From Archilochus colubris (Eukaryota > Chordata > Aves > Apodiformes > Trochilidae): a stretch of DNA of 64,000 nucleotides. Each line of letters begins with the position of its first letter. The first letter of the stretch is position 1. A program made the position numbers and the translations under genes. Of this stretch, positions 49,001 through 62,965 are shown in pieces. The stretch spans positions 16,644,609 to 16,708,608 of the forward strand of contig CM041084.1 in assembly GCA_023079485.1 (NCBI GenBank), written 5' to 3'. The notes below the pieces were generated by a model. The model was given only the letters and a program-made list of their open reading frames with translations, made no database searches and was not told the DNA's origin.

Positions 49001-52000
49001 GAAAATTATTTCATTAGACAAAAGTATCTGTTTTCCCTATTAATTCACACTTAGAAAATGTAGTGATTTCTTTGTGGTCTTAGCAGCTCATAATGTGGAA
49101 GAAATCTCTAGCATACTTCTGAGTATTTTTCAAGTTATTTCTATAAAGATATAGGAAAAGCAGCAGATTAATGATGAGCCATGAAATGCAGCTGATTGTG
49201 TAAATGCTAACAATTATTAATGCCTGTTGAACAGCGAGGCATACACATATAATCCATGTTTTTGTACAGAAAGGCACAAGCCAACACAGCAGAGGCTAAT
49301 GTGTACTTCAAGGTTTTCATCATCCTAGTTAGTTTTGTTTGGATCCCTCTTCTTCTGCTTAAGAGGTCCCAGGCACATTCCACCTAAAACTCTTCTAATT
49401 GAAACAATCAGCTTGGGACAGTGAATGAAAGAAAATGTTCATTAACACTGGTAGAGATACTTGACTTTCATTTTTCAATAAACACTTAATTTACATATAT
49501 ATTTTGAAAATATATAGCTGAGACTTGGAGCAGAGCTGATACCTATTCATGATACATTTCCAAACCACTTCTGTTATCACATGATTTTTCAGAAAATAAA
49601 CCATGATGCAGAATTATCAGAGAGTGTAATCCCTGCTACAGAAGTCTGTAGGAAGTCTGCTACAGAAGTCTGTTTCAAAAAACACAGTCAGAACCTTGCA
49701 CTCTTCCTTGAATGTTCCAGTTTCTATTTATCTGTACAGCAGAGCAGTCCTTCTGTATATCGTATTCACTAAGTTTTCCAAATACTATTCTGAAAACTAT
49801 AGAGTAATTGTTTTATAAGTATTTTTAAGGCCATCAAATGAATTTTTCTCTTATTCAGATGAAATAGAAAGTCCTTGCTTAATTTTTTAAATAATTTTTT
49901 TGTCATGTGAGTCCACCCAGAATAAGGGGCAATGACTTTCTGTGGTCTCTGGGAGCTGATCAAATTTATACAGTTTTTCTTTCTCTTTGGCTTCCTTGGG
50001 GAGTAAATTAGCATCCATATTTTTGGAGGGTGACTGGCAACCCTGTCATACCCCTAGCCCAGGAGGATGGACCTCCCAGTGTACTACCTCTGTGCTAGAC
50101 TGCAAGCTTCTGCCCATCACTCTGTCTGGAAGCAGGAGGTTAGAAGCACATGATTTTACATCCTCAGGTCCTTTCCATTCGCTGTGCATGCCCAGGGTGG
50201 CCTTACAGTTTCCCTCTAAGTAGTGCCACTAAAGTACTGCACCAGCTCAAAGGTGCTGCAGCCCAGCCCCAGTACCTGCAGCAGAAGACTTGGCTGGAGG
50301 TGGCAATTCTGTGAGCAGACATCAGCTCCTCATCACAACACAGGGTCCTCACATCTGCTTGCCTTGATTTTCAAAAAACCTTCACCAGCTTCACTTATAC
50401 TGGAGCAGGATTGAAAAATACAAGCACCAGAAGGCTCTCTGGTCTTTGCTGGTGCTCACCAAAATTAACCCTCCTCTATGCTTCAGCTGTTCCTTCTTAG
50501 CAGGCAATTAATGCCTGAAATGTGAAAGCTTGACTTCATGCCCTGCCATAGTCTCTCTGATTCACACTTCTCCAAATCAGTCCAGGTACCCTAGCTTTGA
50601 GATTTCCTTTTTTTTAAGTTACATTACATAAAATATTCTCTACAGAAAAGTAAACATTTTTAGGCAAAAAGTTAACTACAAAGTACAATCAAGGCTTCTT
50701 TTATTCAGAGCTTAGTAGTTTTAATTCCATGTTGCTATTCATCTCTGATGTGTGCCTCATTGATAAAAACATTATCTTTATAGACATATGGCAGTAAAAG
50801 TTGGATGAAGACAAAATATGACATAGATATAAATGTGAGAGAAAAGAAATAGAAGAGCATGAGGTACTGAAGAGAAACACCAATTCTTGTACTATAAAAG
50901 TAAGAAAATTTGAGGAATGGATGTTTTATCTAATTAATTTATACATTCTACTTATTAGAATGCTTAAATGAAAATATGCGACTAAGATAAAAACAGGAAT
51001 CATTGTGATTATATTTACACGCTCTTTAATTTTGTCAACACTTTTCTCCAGCTACCTAGGGTAGATACATCCCAAACTGCTACCAGTGTAGTGTTAGTCT
51101 ATTTACAAATCTAACAATTTCATTGCACTGTTCTGGGTCAACTTGGTTCTTTTTAGAGGTAGTGACACCCAAGGTGAGAATGAAACAAAATATTGCAGGT
51201 TGTTAAAGCAGCCAAAGGGGGGAAAATCATAAGGTCCCCTGAATACAGCTGAAGTACAGAGAAATTACAGGAAAAACTAACAAAGAAGCCCATCTTCTAA
51301 ATAATGGCAGTAATTTTCACATTTAGTGGACTCCTGGCATGAGTACCAGTGTGTCAGGTAAATCCTTCCATTCTGCTAGGTCAGTGTAGCTCTGTGTTAC
51401 TGATGTCCAATGTTACAGCAGCTTTCTGTCCCTTTTCTGGTCAAAATCAGGTTTCTATTAAGCAGTCAAACCTGTCACTCACTGGAGGTCTCATTCTTGT
51501 GAGAACAACCAGACCACAACTGTGTGATGTAGAAAATAACTACCCATTCTGGAAACACCACCCTTTTCACAGAGAAAACATAACCAAGTTCAGAATGCTG
51601 CAAGGATATCAGGGAAATCCTGCAATACTTACTGTGAGTTTTACTGCACACTGCTGCAAGCCTGGGTTTTCATCTAGCAGATGGGCTAGAATTCCTTCCT
51701 ATAGCCAGGATGCCACATGGCAAAAAACTTTAATTTCTTATGTAAAAGACAGTCCTAGCTTCATATTCTTTTTCCTGCTTCTAAATTGAAATTGTTGTAC
51801 TTAAGAAAAATTGATCATTTTCTATGTCATAGGCCAGCAATTGATCTATAGATTTAAAATATCCAGCCTACTGTATGGGCCACACTTCCACTCCTTCTGT
51901 ACAAATAAAAGTTAATCTGGGCTTCTAGAAAACCAAAGATTTTCATTTATATTAAGTAACTTGGTGTGTACTTAACTCTTCTCAGCCCCTCTAACTTGAC

Positions 52001-54144
52001 TCCCAGTCTGAATCAAGGGGATCTTTTCTGAGGCCTTGAAGACACCTACCTTTCCCTGTGGGCTCTAAAGGGACCCTGGGCATTTAGATAGATAAATTTT
52101 AAAAGCTGGAATTGTCACATTAGGCTGATCAAACTAAACTAGTTTAACTTGTGACTTATCTGTTTTGCCCCAGAAATACTCCTTGCAGGTAGAAGACTTT
52201 TGGAAATCATTACATGTGAAATTGAGATAGGGCATCTGGCTCCAAACCAATGACCCTGTGCTCTCTCATGCTGCCCAGAAGCTCCTTCATGCTCATTCCT
52301 TTGCTACTTCGGAGCATTGTGAGAGAGGGAAAACATGCTCACGAAATGCACATGGTGGTTGTATCAGCCAGATGAGGAGACTATTACAAGCCCCAGAGTG
52401 ATGTGAAAAACAGGACAGCTCTAAAATGAGGGCAAGTGGAAGATACAGAAAATACATCTCAGTGGGAGATACCGAAAATCAGACATCACACTAACTTTGA
52501 TCACCTGGTTATGCTGGACAGAACTGTAGTTATAATCTGAAAACATTCTAGAAACATAATTTCTGCATTTTTAAAGCTGAAGATTTATTTTGAAATACCA
52601 GCTTTTGTTGAAAACTGTACCAAAGTAAAAACACCAAAGCACACAACAGGTTTAAAAGGCTAAATAATCCCAAAAGAATACACATTAGTTCTGGCATAAT
52701 AATTTGGATGACCAGAAATTAAATTGTGGGGAGACCTATGTTTTTTTATTCCTGCAATGGAATATGCTTTCTGAGTTGGGCTGCCAGGGTATAGCATCTG
52801 TTATCCAGTGTCTGGTGCCTACTTTAATTCCCTCATTCATACAAACTGAGTATTTACTTCCCTAGGTATGTGCAGGTCATGAACCAGGTTGTTGGTTTTT
52901 TTTTCATCCTGTAGACCTTTTTAATCGTTTGACATCATCTTACCTGTCTAGAAAGCAGACACATGTCCATTACCAGCCACTGACTGCCACCAGGAGTGAG
53001 GGAGTGAGGAGCCAGCGGGGCAATGGGGTGATCAACTGCTTCCTCCCTTTCCAGATGACCTTAAAGGCATTCCCACTGCTCAGGTACCCACTTGGCTGAG
53101 TGCTGAAAAGCAGTCACTCAAGTGCTGTTCCAGAGGATGGTCTCTGAGAAATGGCCACGTCTGAAGAGCTTCTTTGCAGCAGCAGTGACAGTCCAGGTTT
53201 CTGTTTGGTGTTTGCCTCTCAGGCCCTGCCTATCCCCTGGGCTCAACCCATTTGTTAGGCGTCGTAAATGGCATTGAAACAGATGGGAATTAGTTCAGGC
53301 ATCCTGTAAATTATGTGGTTCATAAACTTGGCCCAAGTCCATTAGCAATTGGGGAATTTTGCTACAAACTTGGGCAGGGGCCGAATAAAACTCAACTTGT
53401 GCAGGTGTAGAGGAGTAGGATTTACAGCTACCTTCCTCCAATACGTTATCTGTTGGTAACTAAGACTACAGGGATATTTTATCACCTACTCACCACAGCA
53501 CTAGGTTAATTTTCAAGGCGAGTCAGGGTGAGAGAGCACCCAAGATCACCCAGCTGGAAAGATGAATCAAAGAGGGGCATCAGCAGCTGAATCTGGCTTC
53601 TGTATTTCATCTGGGACTAGACCAGGACTGCTGTGCAATGTGCATCACCAGCACTGGTGCCTCTCCTCCCTCTCCAGCCCCCAGGCAATTGACACCCTTG
53701 CCCAGTCACCTTGCTCCTACATCCATTGTGTAGGTTGTACTGTTTTAGATTGCTAATAATTATAGTTACTACTGTCTTAATGTTTTCCTGGAATCGTGAT
53801 GCCCAAAAACTACATCCCATTTGAGTCTGTACCAGTCATCCCTGGTGACCAGATCAAAGGAATGACTCAGGCTGCAGTACAAACCATTTTCCCACTCATG
53901 TATTCCAGAATGACTACATACTTTTTTTTTTTTTTTTCTCATGAAACATTGTTCACTAATAATTGAGCCCCTTGAGAGCAACTTGGCTGGGCTAGAAAGC
54001 AGGGAAGCACAGAGAAATGAGGCATTTATGGTGTGGCTCCATAAAGCTGTCCCTTCCTTTCTACATGTTCATGTGAAAGCTACCCCTGAGGAACACCTTA
54101 AGCAGCAGCCTTGTAGTCTAACAGGAGATCACAAGACCAAGGAA
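43005..54144. other. Intergenic, no gene seen
   Basis: AT-rich with poly-A at 44337-44370 and poly-T at about 53921-53937. A duplicated CTGCTACAGAAGTCTGT lies near 49632 and 49657, and a perfect 20-bp palindromic arm pair is at 48352-48371. No gene or RNA gene is recognised. Confidence 0.5.
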
Positions 54145-54217
54145 TTGTCAGATTTGGAAGGAATCTCTAGAGATCATCTAGTCCAACTCTCCCACTACAG
54201 CAGGATCAACTAGAGGT
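54145..54217 (-). mobile_element. CR1 LINE short fragment, minus orientation
   Basis: GGAAGGAATCTCTAGAGATC and ATCTAGTCCAACTCTCC match the reverse of the CR1 3' region, followed by a quickly decaying tail. The terminal octamers are missing or diverged. Confidence 0.6.
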
Positions 54218-57200
54218 GATGGGCTGTCAGTGAGAACCCCACAGAGAGGCTATTGCTGTCCATGAGGGACAAGTCATTCCCCATTTATGAGGATCTTTCT
54301 TTCAGCACTAAGACAGATAAAATGAAACCACTCGCCATCTTACAGTAGTGTCTTATTAGTTACATTTCAAAAAAGATTGCCTGGCATATACTAATCTCTT
54401 CTAAGAGGTTTTTTTTCTGTAGCAGTCGGGCTCTCAGATTATTTTAATGCATCAGTCCTGTCACTGTGTCTGTTGTACCTCTGTGGACTGACCTGAAAGA
54501 CACCCTGGCCCAGCTGGATGGTCTGTTCACCCAGCTGAAGGCCAGCATGTTGCTCACATCCATACTGCACAGCACTTCCCTCAGGTCTCTTGGCGGTACC
54601 CTGGGGTATTCCTGAGGCATTATTATTACTTTTTCAACACTTCTTCGTTCAAAGTGCAGGAGATATGGGACATCTCTGTTACACCCTGCAGATTGATGTC
54701 TTAATGAATGGCACCAGGGTGTTTTTCATGTACCTGAAGGAGAGAAAGAGTATTTTTGAAGCTGCAAGGTTCCCTAAGATGTAGAAGACAAACTTGGTGA
54801 AATCTGTATCTATGCTGCTTGCTTGGATCAGATTCTCTGGTGACCTGTCCTGTCAAATTCTCTAAAAACAAGCCTGGGAGCAAATGAGGCTTCCTTCAAC
54901 TTGGAGAAAGAGACAGAGTTTCTTTGTGGGAAATGTGAAGGCTAGTGATCAATAGCTACAATTTATTAGAGATTCCTACCAGAGTTACTGCAAGAAAATT
55001 GCCTTCAAGAACTGTAATACATCAGTAATTTCAGCTCCATTGCAATTGAGCAATCTACAATCAGACCGAACCACAGATAGGTTTTTCGAGTTTGATTATT
55101 TTATCTCGTTTTTCATAATAACTGTAGCTGAACTAGCTGAAGAAAAGGAGAAAAGCAATTGCAAATTGTCATCTGTAGAAGACAAAATCTGTCAGTGTGG
55201 TAAATAAAAAGAAAGCTATTTCAGAAGCTATGGAAAAATAGTGAGATGATCTGTGCATACCTCTTGAGTTGCCAGTGTCATATCAATAATATGTGCTTTG
55301 CTTGTAGATTTTCTAGCAGCTCCAGCTCATAAAAATGTGACACTGTGAATTAAGAGAAATGACAAAGGGAGAAATTAATCAAGGCAAATTGAACTGTATT
55401 ATGCACAAATAAGGCACTAAGTAAAGTGCATCAACTGACATTTTTGAGCACCACTGTGAATCATACATATTTTGTATTTCACTTTAATGTGATCATTTCT
55501 TTCAACCACTGACATCTACTGAAATTTTAGTAAACATATTGAAGGTAAAAGGACAGAGTGAGATTCAGAGGCACTTGCAGTATTTCATAACCCTGACGTT
55601 TATCATTTGCCTCTTGGATACTAATTCCTGGGGCAGGTTATTGAGTCTGTAGACTGCAAACTGGAAATTATTATATTTTTATCCAGAGTTATTACAGTAC
55701 CAACCCAGTTATGACCTTACAGCTTAAAAATTTCTACTGAAGCTTCTGTTTAGAACTGTCATGAATATCACTCAGTAGTAAGCGCTTACTTAAAGCATTC
55801 TACATTTTATTAATATCACCCTCATCAACTCTTATCAGCGTTACTATTAATAATATTTAATTCTTATTCTCCTAAATTTAATATAGACATGCTTGTCTGG
55901 AGTAGATGCTCAAACTGTGTGAGAGCCAAAGCCATAGAATAAGGCATGGAGAATGCATGTGGAAATAAAGCTGTTGCAGGAGATTCATAGCTCACCTAGA
56001 TCTGTTCTGCTCCCAGGTGGGATCTGAGTGTCCACTGCAGAAGTGCAGTATCCCACCTTCCCCAGGAAGGACAGCTTTGTTGGACAGGTCTGTAGGAATT
56101 CTCTTTGCAGGCAATGTGCAGAGGTGGTGTCCTGGTTTAGAATCATAGAATGGTTTAGGTTGGTCATCCAGCTCCCAGCCATGGGCAGGAACTGACTGGT
56201 TTCTTTGAGCTTTCTGCAGTGACAGAATCACAGTAAGATTTATCAAAGATTTATCAGCCAGGAAGATTTATCAAACATGCTGTTGAAGGTCATGTATCTG
56301 ACAACTACTGAAAGGAAATAGTGTAGCTCTGAATTTCCCATGTCCCAAAGTCAAGTTTGTCGAAAGATGAATACAAACAGAATTGCCTGAAAGATTCATA
56401 TTTTATTTCCACAGTCCTGATCAGAAGGAAAAACTGGTGAAAAGGAAAAATCATCATGTGAGACAAAGTCCTGAGAAAAGCTTTGCATACCAAGTCTCTT
56501 CCAGGCTTTCAGATCTCAAGCTGGCAGTAATGTTGCTTTTACTAACACAAGACTTGGCCTTCATCTGGTTGCCAATGCCATATGAACAGCAGTGGTTCAT
56601 ATGCATGGGGGAATGAGCTGGATTACCTTTAACAGAGCAAGCTGTTTGGCAGGGTCTGTTGTGGAGTCGCTTCCCATGGTGGTCATTGCCCTTCAGCACC
56701 TGGGGAACTCTGCCAGACCATCCTGGCATGTGTGCAGTCCTCTGCCACACTGCCTCATCACTCTTTATAGGCTGTCTTTAATAAGCTGCAGTCTGCAGCT
56801 AACTATAGTAACACAAGCCATTTCCTTTTTGTTTCTCAGAGCAGCAAAAGCACGCTTACATCAAGTCCCAAACATCTGTACTTTCTTCCAGAACCGTTTT
56901 CATTACCAGGACAGAGGGTGATGGGTAGGAAAACAGAAATCCCTCATACAGGCAGTGCAGAAGTGTGAGAAAATGCAAATTAACTGATAGAGGATTATAT
57001 AAAATAATGAATGTATCTAGGTTGACGTTGCAAATTATGTACCTATTGTCATACTTCATGTCCTGTGTGTTAGTTTAACACTTGTTGTGCAGAGCACATC
57101 TTTTATCTGCCATATAATGACAATCTTGCATGATTGCAGTTGCCCAGTGCAGGTCAGATGCCAGCAGTTTGCTAGGCCCATTTCTTGTATTGCAAAATGA

Positions 57201-60200
57201 AGTGTTTAGAAAAAAAAATTGCCTAGTTGTGTGGTTTTCAAGCTCTTTTGAGTCCTGAGCCTCTAATTTTTTTCCATGGAAGGTGATGACCCCTTTAGAA
57301 ATTTCACATACTGCAAAGCAGTACATGAACTTGTTCTTTCCAGTTATCAGTCACAGACCTCTGGAAAATTATCAGTAGATCAACAGAATGAAAGTGAGTA
57401 GTCCAGAGGACTGGAATTAAGCAATCTGGGTTCGTGTCATAGAAGTTAAGAATCTGCATATCATTGGAAGTCTTAGGTCTGGGAATCAGATGGAGTGAGA
57501 ACTGCTGCACAATGGCAGCAGTTACAGAGTAGTGGAAGAAGTGGAGGTTTCCATCCTTACTTGACGTGTAACTTTTCTGTGCCCTGAGAAAATAGTCCTT
57601 GCTCTGTTCATGCTATGTAAATTTAGAGAACAGATTTTTTTCATCTTTATTTGTAATTCAAGAACTTCGGTAACAGCATACATAGGCTTCTATTCTAATA
57701 CAGAAGGAGGTATGTGTTCCTTTTCCTCTGACTCTAATCTCAGACCCAATTTCTTGCTCCAAGGTGCAGTTTAAAATCTGTTCACCTGCATCCTTCAGTG
57801 TTGTAATGAGCAGTGCCATGACCTGAAGCCATGCTGTCTTCTCACTGTAGAGCAAAGTCAGGTCTCTAATTCTTCCAGCTGCAGCACTTGGCTTTCCTTT
57901 AATGGCTGAATTACTTTAGTTAGGCTTGTCAGGTAGAAAGCTGATAGTACAGACATTGTAAGTCTAAGGGATTAGCACTTTAAAGACAGAATCCTGTCTA
58001 CAGGATCCTTTCTACAGGGCTTGTGTTCTACCTAGAATAATTTTCTACTTGGCAGTTAGCCTGGCCAGGTCAGGTGAAAGATTTACATTCCCTTGAGCTC
58101 TGGCTCTGTGTGTTCTTTCCTTAGCCATGCTGGAACATGAGTTTACTACAACTAATGGTACTTAAACTTACCTTCCTTGGAACCATGGTCTGTGGGGTAG
58201 TTGAGGGCTTCAGCCTGGGTCTCTCCTAGAGACTGAAGAGCAAGCAGCCTTCACAAGTTGCCAAAATTGCTGAGACCCAACCACCTGATCAGCCACATCC
58301 CTGAGTAGTCCCATCTTGTGTTGTCAGGCCACCTGGGCTGAGAGGCTCCCCTGCCTCTCACCTGCCTTCAGCTGCTCAGCCTCTCTTGTACTCTGACCAA
58401 CATGGCCCCAGGGCTAAGGGTTTTCAAGAGCTGCAGGAGAGCCCAGCTGCACTGTTGTTTTGGCACTAACACCACCCCCCCTCTCAGTAATTAATTACTG
58501 CATTTTTAGCCAAACATCATGTCAAGATACTGCTTCTACATATGGTCATGGTGTTCTTTATAGCTATGGACTTACTTCAAAATCATGTGCCAGTATTTGT
58601 GCACCTCCCTCTGCAAATAAGCACCACCACCAAAAAAACCCAGACCCACGGGGTTTATGTAATTTGAGCTGTTGCTTTCTTTGCTGCAGTCACAGTTCTT
58701 GGTCAGCTGTTCTGCTGGCACAGGATGGTGCTATAATAGCTATTTAAATAGCTGAATTTTTTTCCTAGTTCCTCATAGCACATTGGCATCATCAGAGAAA
58801 TATTCTGGTGTATTTTATTGACATGATGCACTTTTGTACTCTGTTCATTTCCCAACGCAGCATCCATTTAGGCAAGATGAGATATGGGGAGAGTGGCTCT
58901 CTGGATAAAATGATGCACCAAAGTGAAACCCCAGAAATTAGCCATATGCCACTATGTCAAAACAGCATGAGGTTTGTATTGGCACCACCAGGTTTGCTTA
59001 TTCTCTGTTTCCTGGAACCCGGTCTGAGCTATAATTATATCGAACTCAGGCTTAAGAAATGAGTGACAGAAAAACTTTATCAAGAGCACTAAATGCTGTC
59101 AGTGGACTGAGGTTGCAAGTTCATCGAGATGCCTTCATGCAGGCTTTGAGGCCTCCCTGAGATCTGCAGGGCTCTTCCTTGGTACTCTGCCTCTTTCCAC
59201 AGCAGACCAGCTTCTGAATGGGGTACCCATTGATAATGAGCTTCTTGTGGAGTTTGCTCAGACCAGGTCCAGCCCCCCTAAAGGAAAGATCAGCTGCTTC
59301 TTGGATTGAGGATGCCAGTCTCATTGTAGTGCAATTTTAATTAAATTAATGGACTACATTTAAAAAAATACATTTAAAAGGAAAAGGCTGTGACACTTTA
59401 TGAAGATATTTAAGATGGTTATATACATGCATTTTGTGAGAGAGGGGCAAAAGAGAGGCATGAAAAGGTGGGGCAAAGGACTGATACAGAGGAAGAGGCA
59501 GGTCTGTGGGGTGGTGGTGGGAAGGCAGTGTCCTGTGGTGGCAATGGCTCCTGGGAGCAAGCCAAAGTTTTTCTTCTAGAACTCCAAAGGAACCAGTCTT
59601 TGTGAAGAACAGGCACTCAGGCTGCCACCAGAATCCCGTCTTGCTTGGCAATTTTGTTATTCCTTCCTTGAGCACAGCTGGGACTGCGCTTGACTCAGTC
59701 ACGATCCTTTCCAGCCTCTCATCTCTCAGGGAGACTCCATGCAGCTCCAGATCCAACAGATTTACAGCAAAGCCCAAGCTTCAGGCACTCTGGTGGGAGT
59801 AGTATTCAAACCCACCAAACCAGAGCTCCCTCTCCCAGTGCCAAATGAAGAGCTTCATCCCAGTAAGGAAGGTAACTTATCCCCACATCTTCTCCCAGCC
59901 TCCATTTCCTGATAATGCTCCTACCTGGGCTCTGACCAGCTGCTCAGCCCAGACACTTCTGTCAAATCCTGCTGCAGGCTTAGAAATGATACAGAAAATC
60001 TCATTTCAGGCATAAGCTTTCTGACCATTGCTGCTCTCAGGGTATTGTTCCAGGCAACAGGCTGGGCAGCATTCCAGAGGGTGGAAGGAAAACAGAACAG
60101 GCAGGCAGTAGATTTTGGAGGAAGGTGGCCACAGGATTAAAATCTGTTTTTGTACCTGTTTCTTATTTTCACTGATGTGCCAGAAGCTGATTAGTCTATA

Positions 60201-60444
60201 GTTAATTTGGGGTAAATGCTCTTGGAATACAAAGAAATTACAAAAAATATTGTCAAGCCTGTCTGAGGAAAATAAAGCAACTAAATCCATCCTGTAAAGA
60301 CAAGGTAAACAAATACCAAATGGCTAGTATGCTGGTGCTGAGTACTGCCTCAAAAGGGTTCTGGTGATGGAATTGGGCTTTTTATGTTACTATAATTACA
60401 CAGATTGCATCCCGTAATGAAAAAATCCAGCAACAAACAAAAAA
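54218..60444. other. Intergenic, apart from one CR1 fragment; no gene seen
   Basis: Contains the CR1 remnant at 56141-56195. Minus-strand frames at 59121-59777 sit in locally GC-richer sequence but match nothing I recognise. Confidence 0.5.
56141..56195 (-). mobile_element. CR1 LINE short fragment with internal deletion
   Basis: AATCATAGAATGGTTTAGG is the reverse of the CR1 3' terminus. The next CR1 box (AAGGGACCTTAAAGATC-like) is missing and the sequence resumes at CATCCAGCTC...CCATGGGCAGGAACTG. Confidence 0.65.
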
Positions 60445-60464
60445 AGTTACAATTAAACATTCTC

Positions 60465-60470
60465 TTTATT
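60465..60470 (-). terminator. GAD2: Candidate distal poly(A) signal of GAD2
   Basis: TTTATT on the plus strand reads AATAAA on the minus strand, about 2.5 kb after the GAD2 stop codon. Which of several signals is used cannot be decided from sequence. Confidence 0.35.
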
Positions 60471-62419
60471 GGGGCCTTGTTCTGAAATGGCACAAGTGAT
60501 AAATGATCACAGTGCCATCAGTGCTGCTAATGAAAAGATCCACAGTCACGTTTTACACTTTTATTTGGATTTAGATCAACATCACAGATAAGATACTTTG
60601 GTCAAACACAGGAACAGTATATGTTATGCTGCTCTTTCCTGGCTGCAGTAAGTACAATAATGTGGAAAAAAAATGCTGGTTCTTCTGGAACACTGACTGT
60701 AAATCTTGGATTGGCACATACAGCTAATAAATACGTTGTTTGCACTTAGCACTTTAAAACAGAATTGCACATGCAAGATGTAACCAGGCTACTGATCACC
60801 TTCATCATCGTCCCCATACTATTTTTACTTTTTAAGCTCTCTGCTTGCCTTTTTGCCAGCAAGAAAGAAGGCTACAATTTGCTGCTCTACTCAGCATTTC
60901 AGTGATTAGTCTGCTGATTTTGACTTGTTTGGCAAAGGTCACACAGAAGTCCTTCCTGACAGAAATGGTATCTCCTCTATAGCTTGGCTGGCAACACTAC
61001 TCATTGTAGGTAGCAATGGAAATCCACGGAAGGGAGGTGAGAGGTCTGCCCAAAAGCTGACCAGGAGAGGTCAATACCAAGCAAAGATATATAGTAGAGG
61101 GACTGGTGTGAATGCAGTTCTTACAATATCAAGAGTTAATACTACTACCACACAAATAATGACATATCAATAATATATTGTACAAGCTTATACAGCAACA
61201 CATGTTGATTTGCAACATTTTACAGTTTAAATCTAAAGTGCACAGCCTCAATCTGAGGTGACAAAACAGTACTATCAATATAATAAAGGCAACACAATTA
61301 CAGACACAATTTATTTTCCTCTTACTTCATGTCCTCATGATACTACATTAAATCAATATTCCACTTATCTATTTTAGATGAAATTAAAACCACATTGCAC
61401 TTTTTATCTCTTCAAGTATTTTAGAGACAGCAAAACAATACTGCTTTACAAATAAAAGTTAGCTGTTTAGGCAAAGTTGAAACCAAAACTTTAGTAGGGT
61501 TATAAATAGACAGGCCCAAGCTGCAGAACTCCTATCAACACCTCCATGTTGGTGGAAGAGATGATAAATTTCAGTTTCCATGCCAGAATCACCTCTAATG
61601 TTAAAGAATGATGCAGCACATGAATTCTGCAAGAGCTGTGCCTGCAGTTTCTAAAAAGGCCTGAGAGGCTCTACATGGACTGTTTTATCCAGACGTAGCT
61701 TTATCTTAGTTTTTTCTGCAATTTCAAAAGCTGCTGCAGACAAGGATAGAGTTCAGCACTGGGAGAAACCCTTGACAAAGTAGTTTGTTACTTGGACCCC
61801 ATTCTAGTCCCTCAGATTACAGTCGTGTGTAATTTAGACATTGTCTTGCAGACCTGTACTTCTGTAGGAAGCCTTTCCCCTCTTAATGTAGCTGTGAGGA
61901 GGTTCCATGCTATTTCTTTAGTAAGAATTGCACTAAGTTTTAATTTTCACTGTAGTTTTGGACTGCAGTTTTGGATTGCTCATAGAAGAAATGGTTATGA
62001 GGCAAGCATTTAGTCAGACATGTGACTCTTTTTTTAATAGGCTTTTTTACCACAGAAAAAATCCAAATCCAACCTTATTTCAGTCATGGTTAGCACTGTA
62101 TATTGATTGTGCGTCTGCTTTGTTAGACCAAGTGGGAGCATAATTAGGAATAATAGCATCCTATTGTTGTACTGTAATTGAGCTTATTAATTGGTTTTGA
62201 GAGCTGCAGTACTCTTGAGGTTTTTCAGTATTCAACCCTGGAGATGTACAATCCATATGATATGGAGAAATGAGGTAATGGTACCTCTTAAGAATGTAGT
62301 ATATGGGCTCATATTTTAAAATAAACAGTAATAAATATTTGAGGCACCTCCATCAAAAGAAAAATAATCCTGGTTTATTTTCAGCTTCTGTCCTTGCAGT
62401 TTTATAACCCATATAAAAG

Positions 62420-62492
62420 AAAAATATATAGTTTACAAAATAGGATTTTTTTATATATATATATTTCCTTTTGTAAAACTATACCTATTTAA
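62420..62492 (-). other. Imperfect inverted repeat in GAD2 3'UTR
   Basis: TATAGTTTACAAAATAGGA and TCCTTTTGTAAAACTATA flank a run of T and alternating TA. In RNA they could form a long AU-rich hairpin with a few bulges. Function unknown. Confidence 0.45.
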
Positions 62493-62965
62493 ATACATTT
62501 GAAATGTTGCTACAGGTAATTAGAAATTCTGTTCTAATACTATGAAAAGGTAAAATACTTTCACATTTAAACATACAGCTTGTATACTCTACTTCTCACC
62601 GCCCCCTCCCACTTCCCCAATTTGATTTTGTCACCATTTTGGGTAAATTTACCATCATTCAGTCTGATTGCTTTTAATTTAAAGAAGGTGCTGTGTTAAA
62701 ATTGGGGATAAAATTTTAAGTGTCTTCTGTTGTTCCTTATTTTTTTCAATGCAGCTTTTTATGCAGTTAATTATTAAGGATCTATTCTAGAACTCAGGAA
62801 AGGACTTTGAAGGAGCCATGTTTCTTGATTTTAAACGTTACTCTACTCCAATGCCACAATATAGAAATATATTTACTTTGGAACAAACTACAAATACATT
62901 CGCACAGTTTGTGACAACTTAATTGTCTACTTAGAGGTCCAGGAACAGACTTGCACACCCGTTCA

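Larger units (their letters stand above)
60445..62965 (-). other. GAD2: Probable GAD2 3'UTR
   Basis: The region after the GAD2 stop is AT-rich and holds several minus-strand AATAAA signals (TTTATT on the plus strand). The farthest convincing one is at 60465-60470. Nearer ones occur at about 61306 and 62375, so alternative shorter ends are possible. No other gene is seen here. Extent is inferred, not proven. Confidence 0.45.

Noticed and set aside
51349..51789. 146-codon plus-strand frame
   Set aside because: No recognisable domain, no splice context, likely chance.
53510..53600. Resemblance to a MIR-type SINE (GATCACCCAGCTGG)
   Set aside because: Match too short and diverged to claim without alignment.
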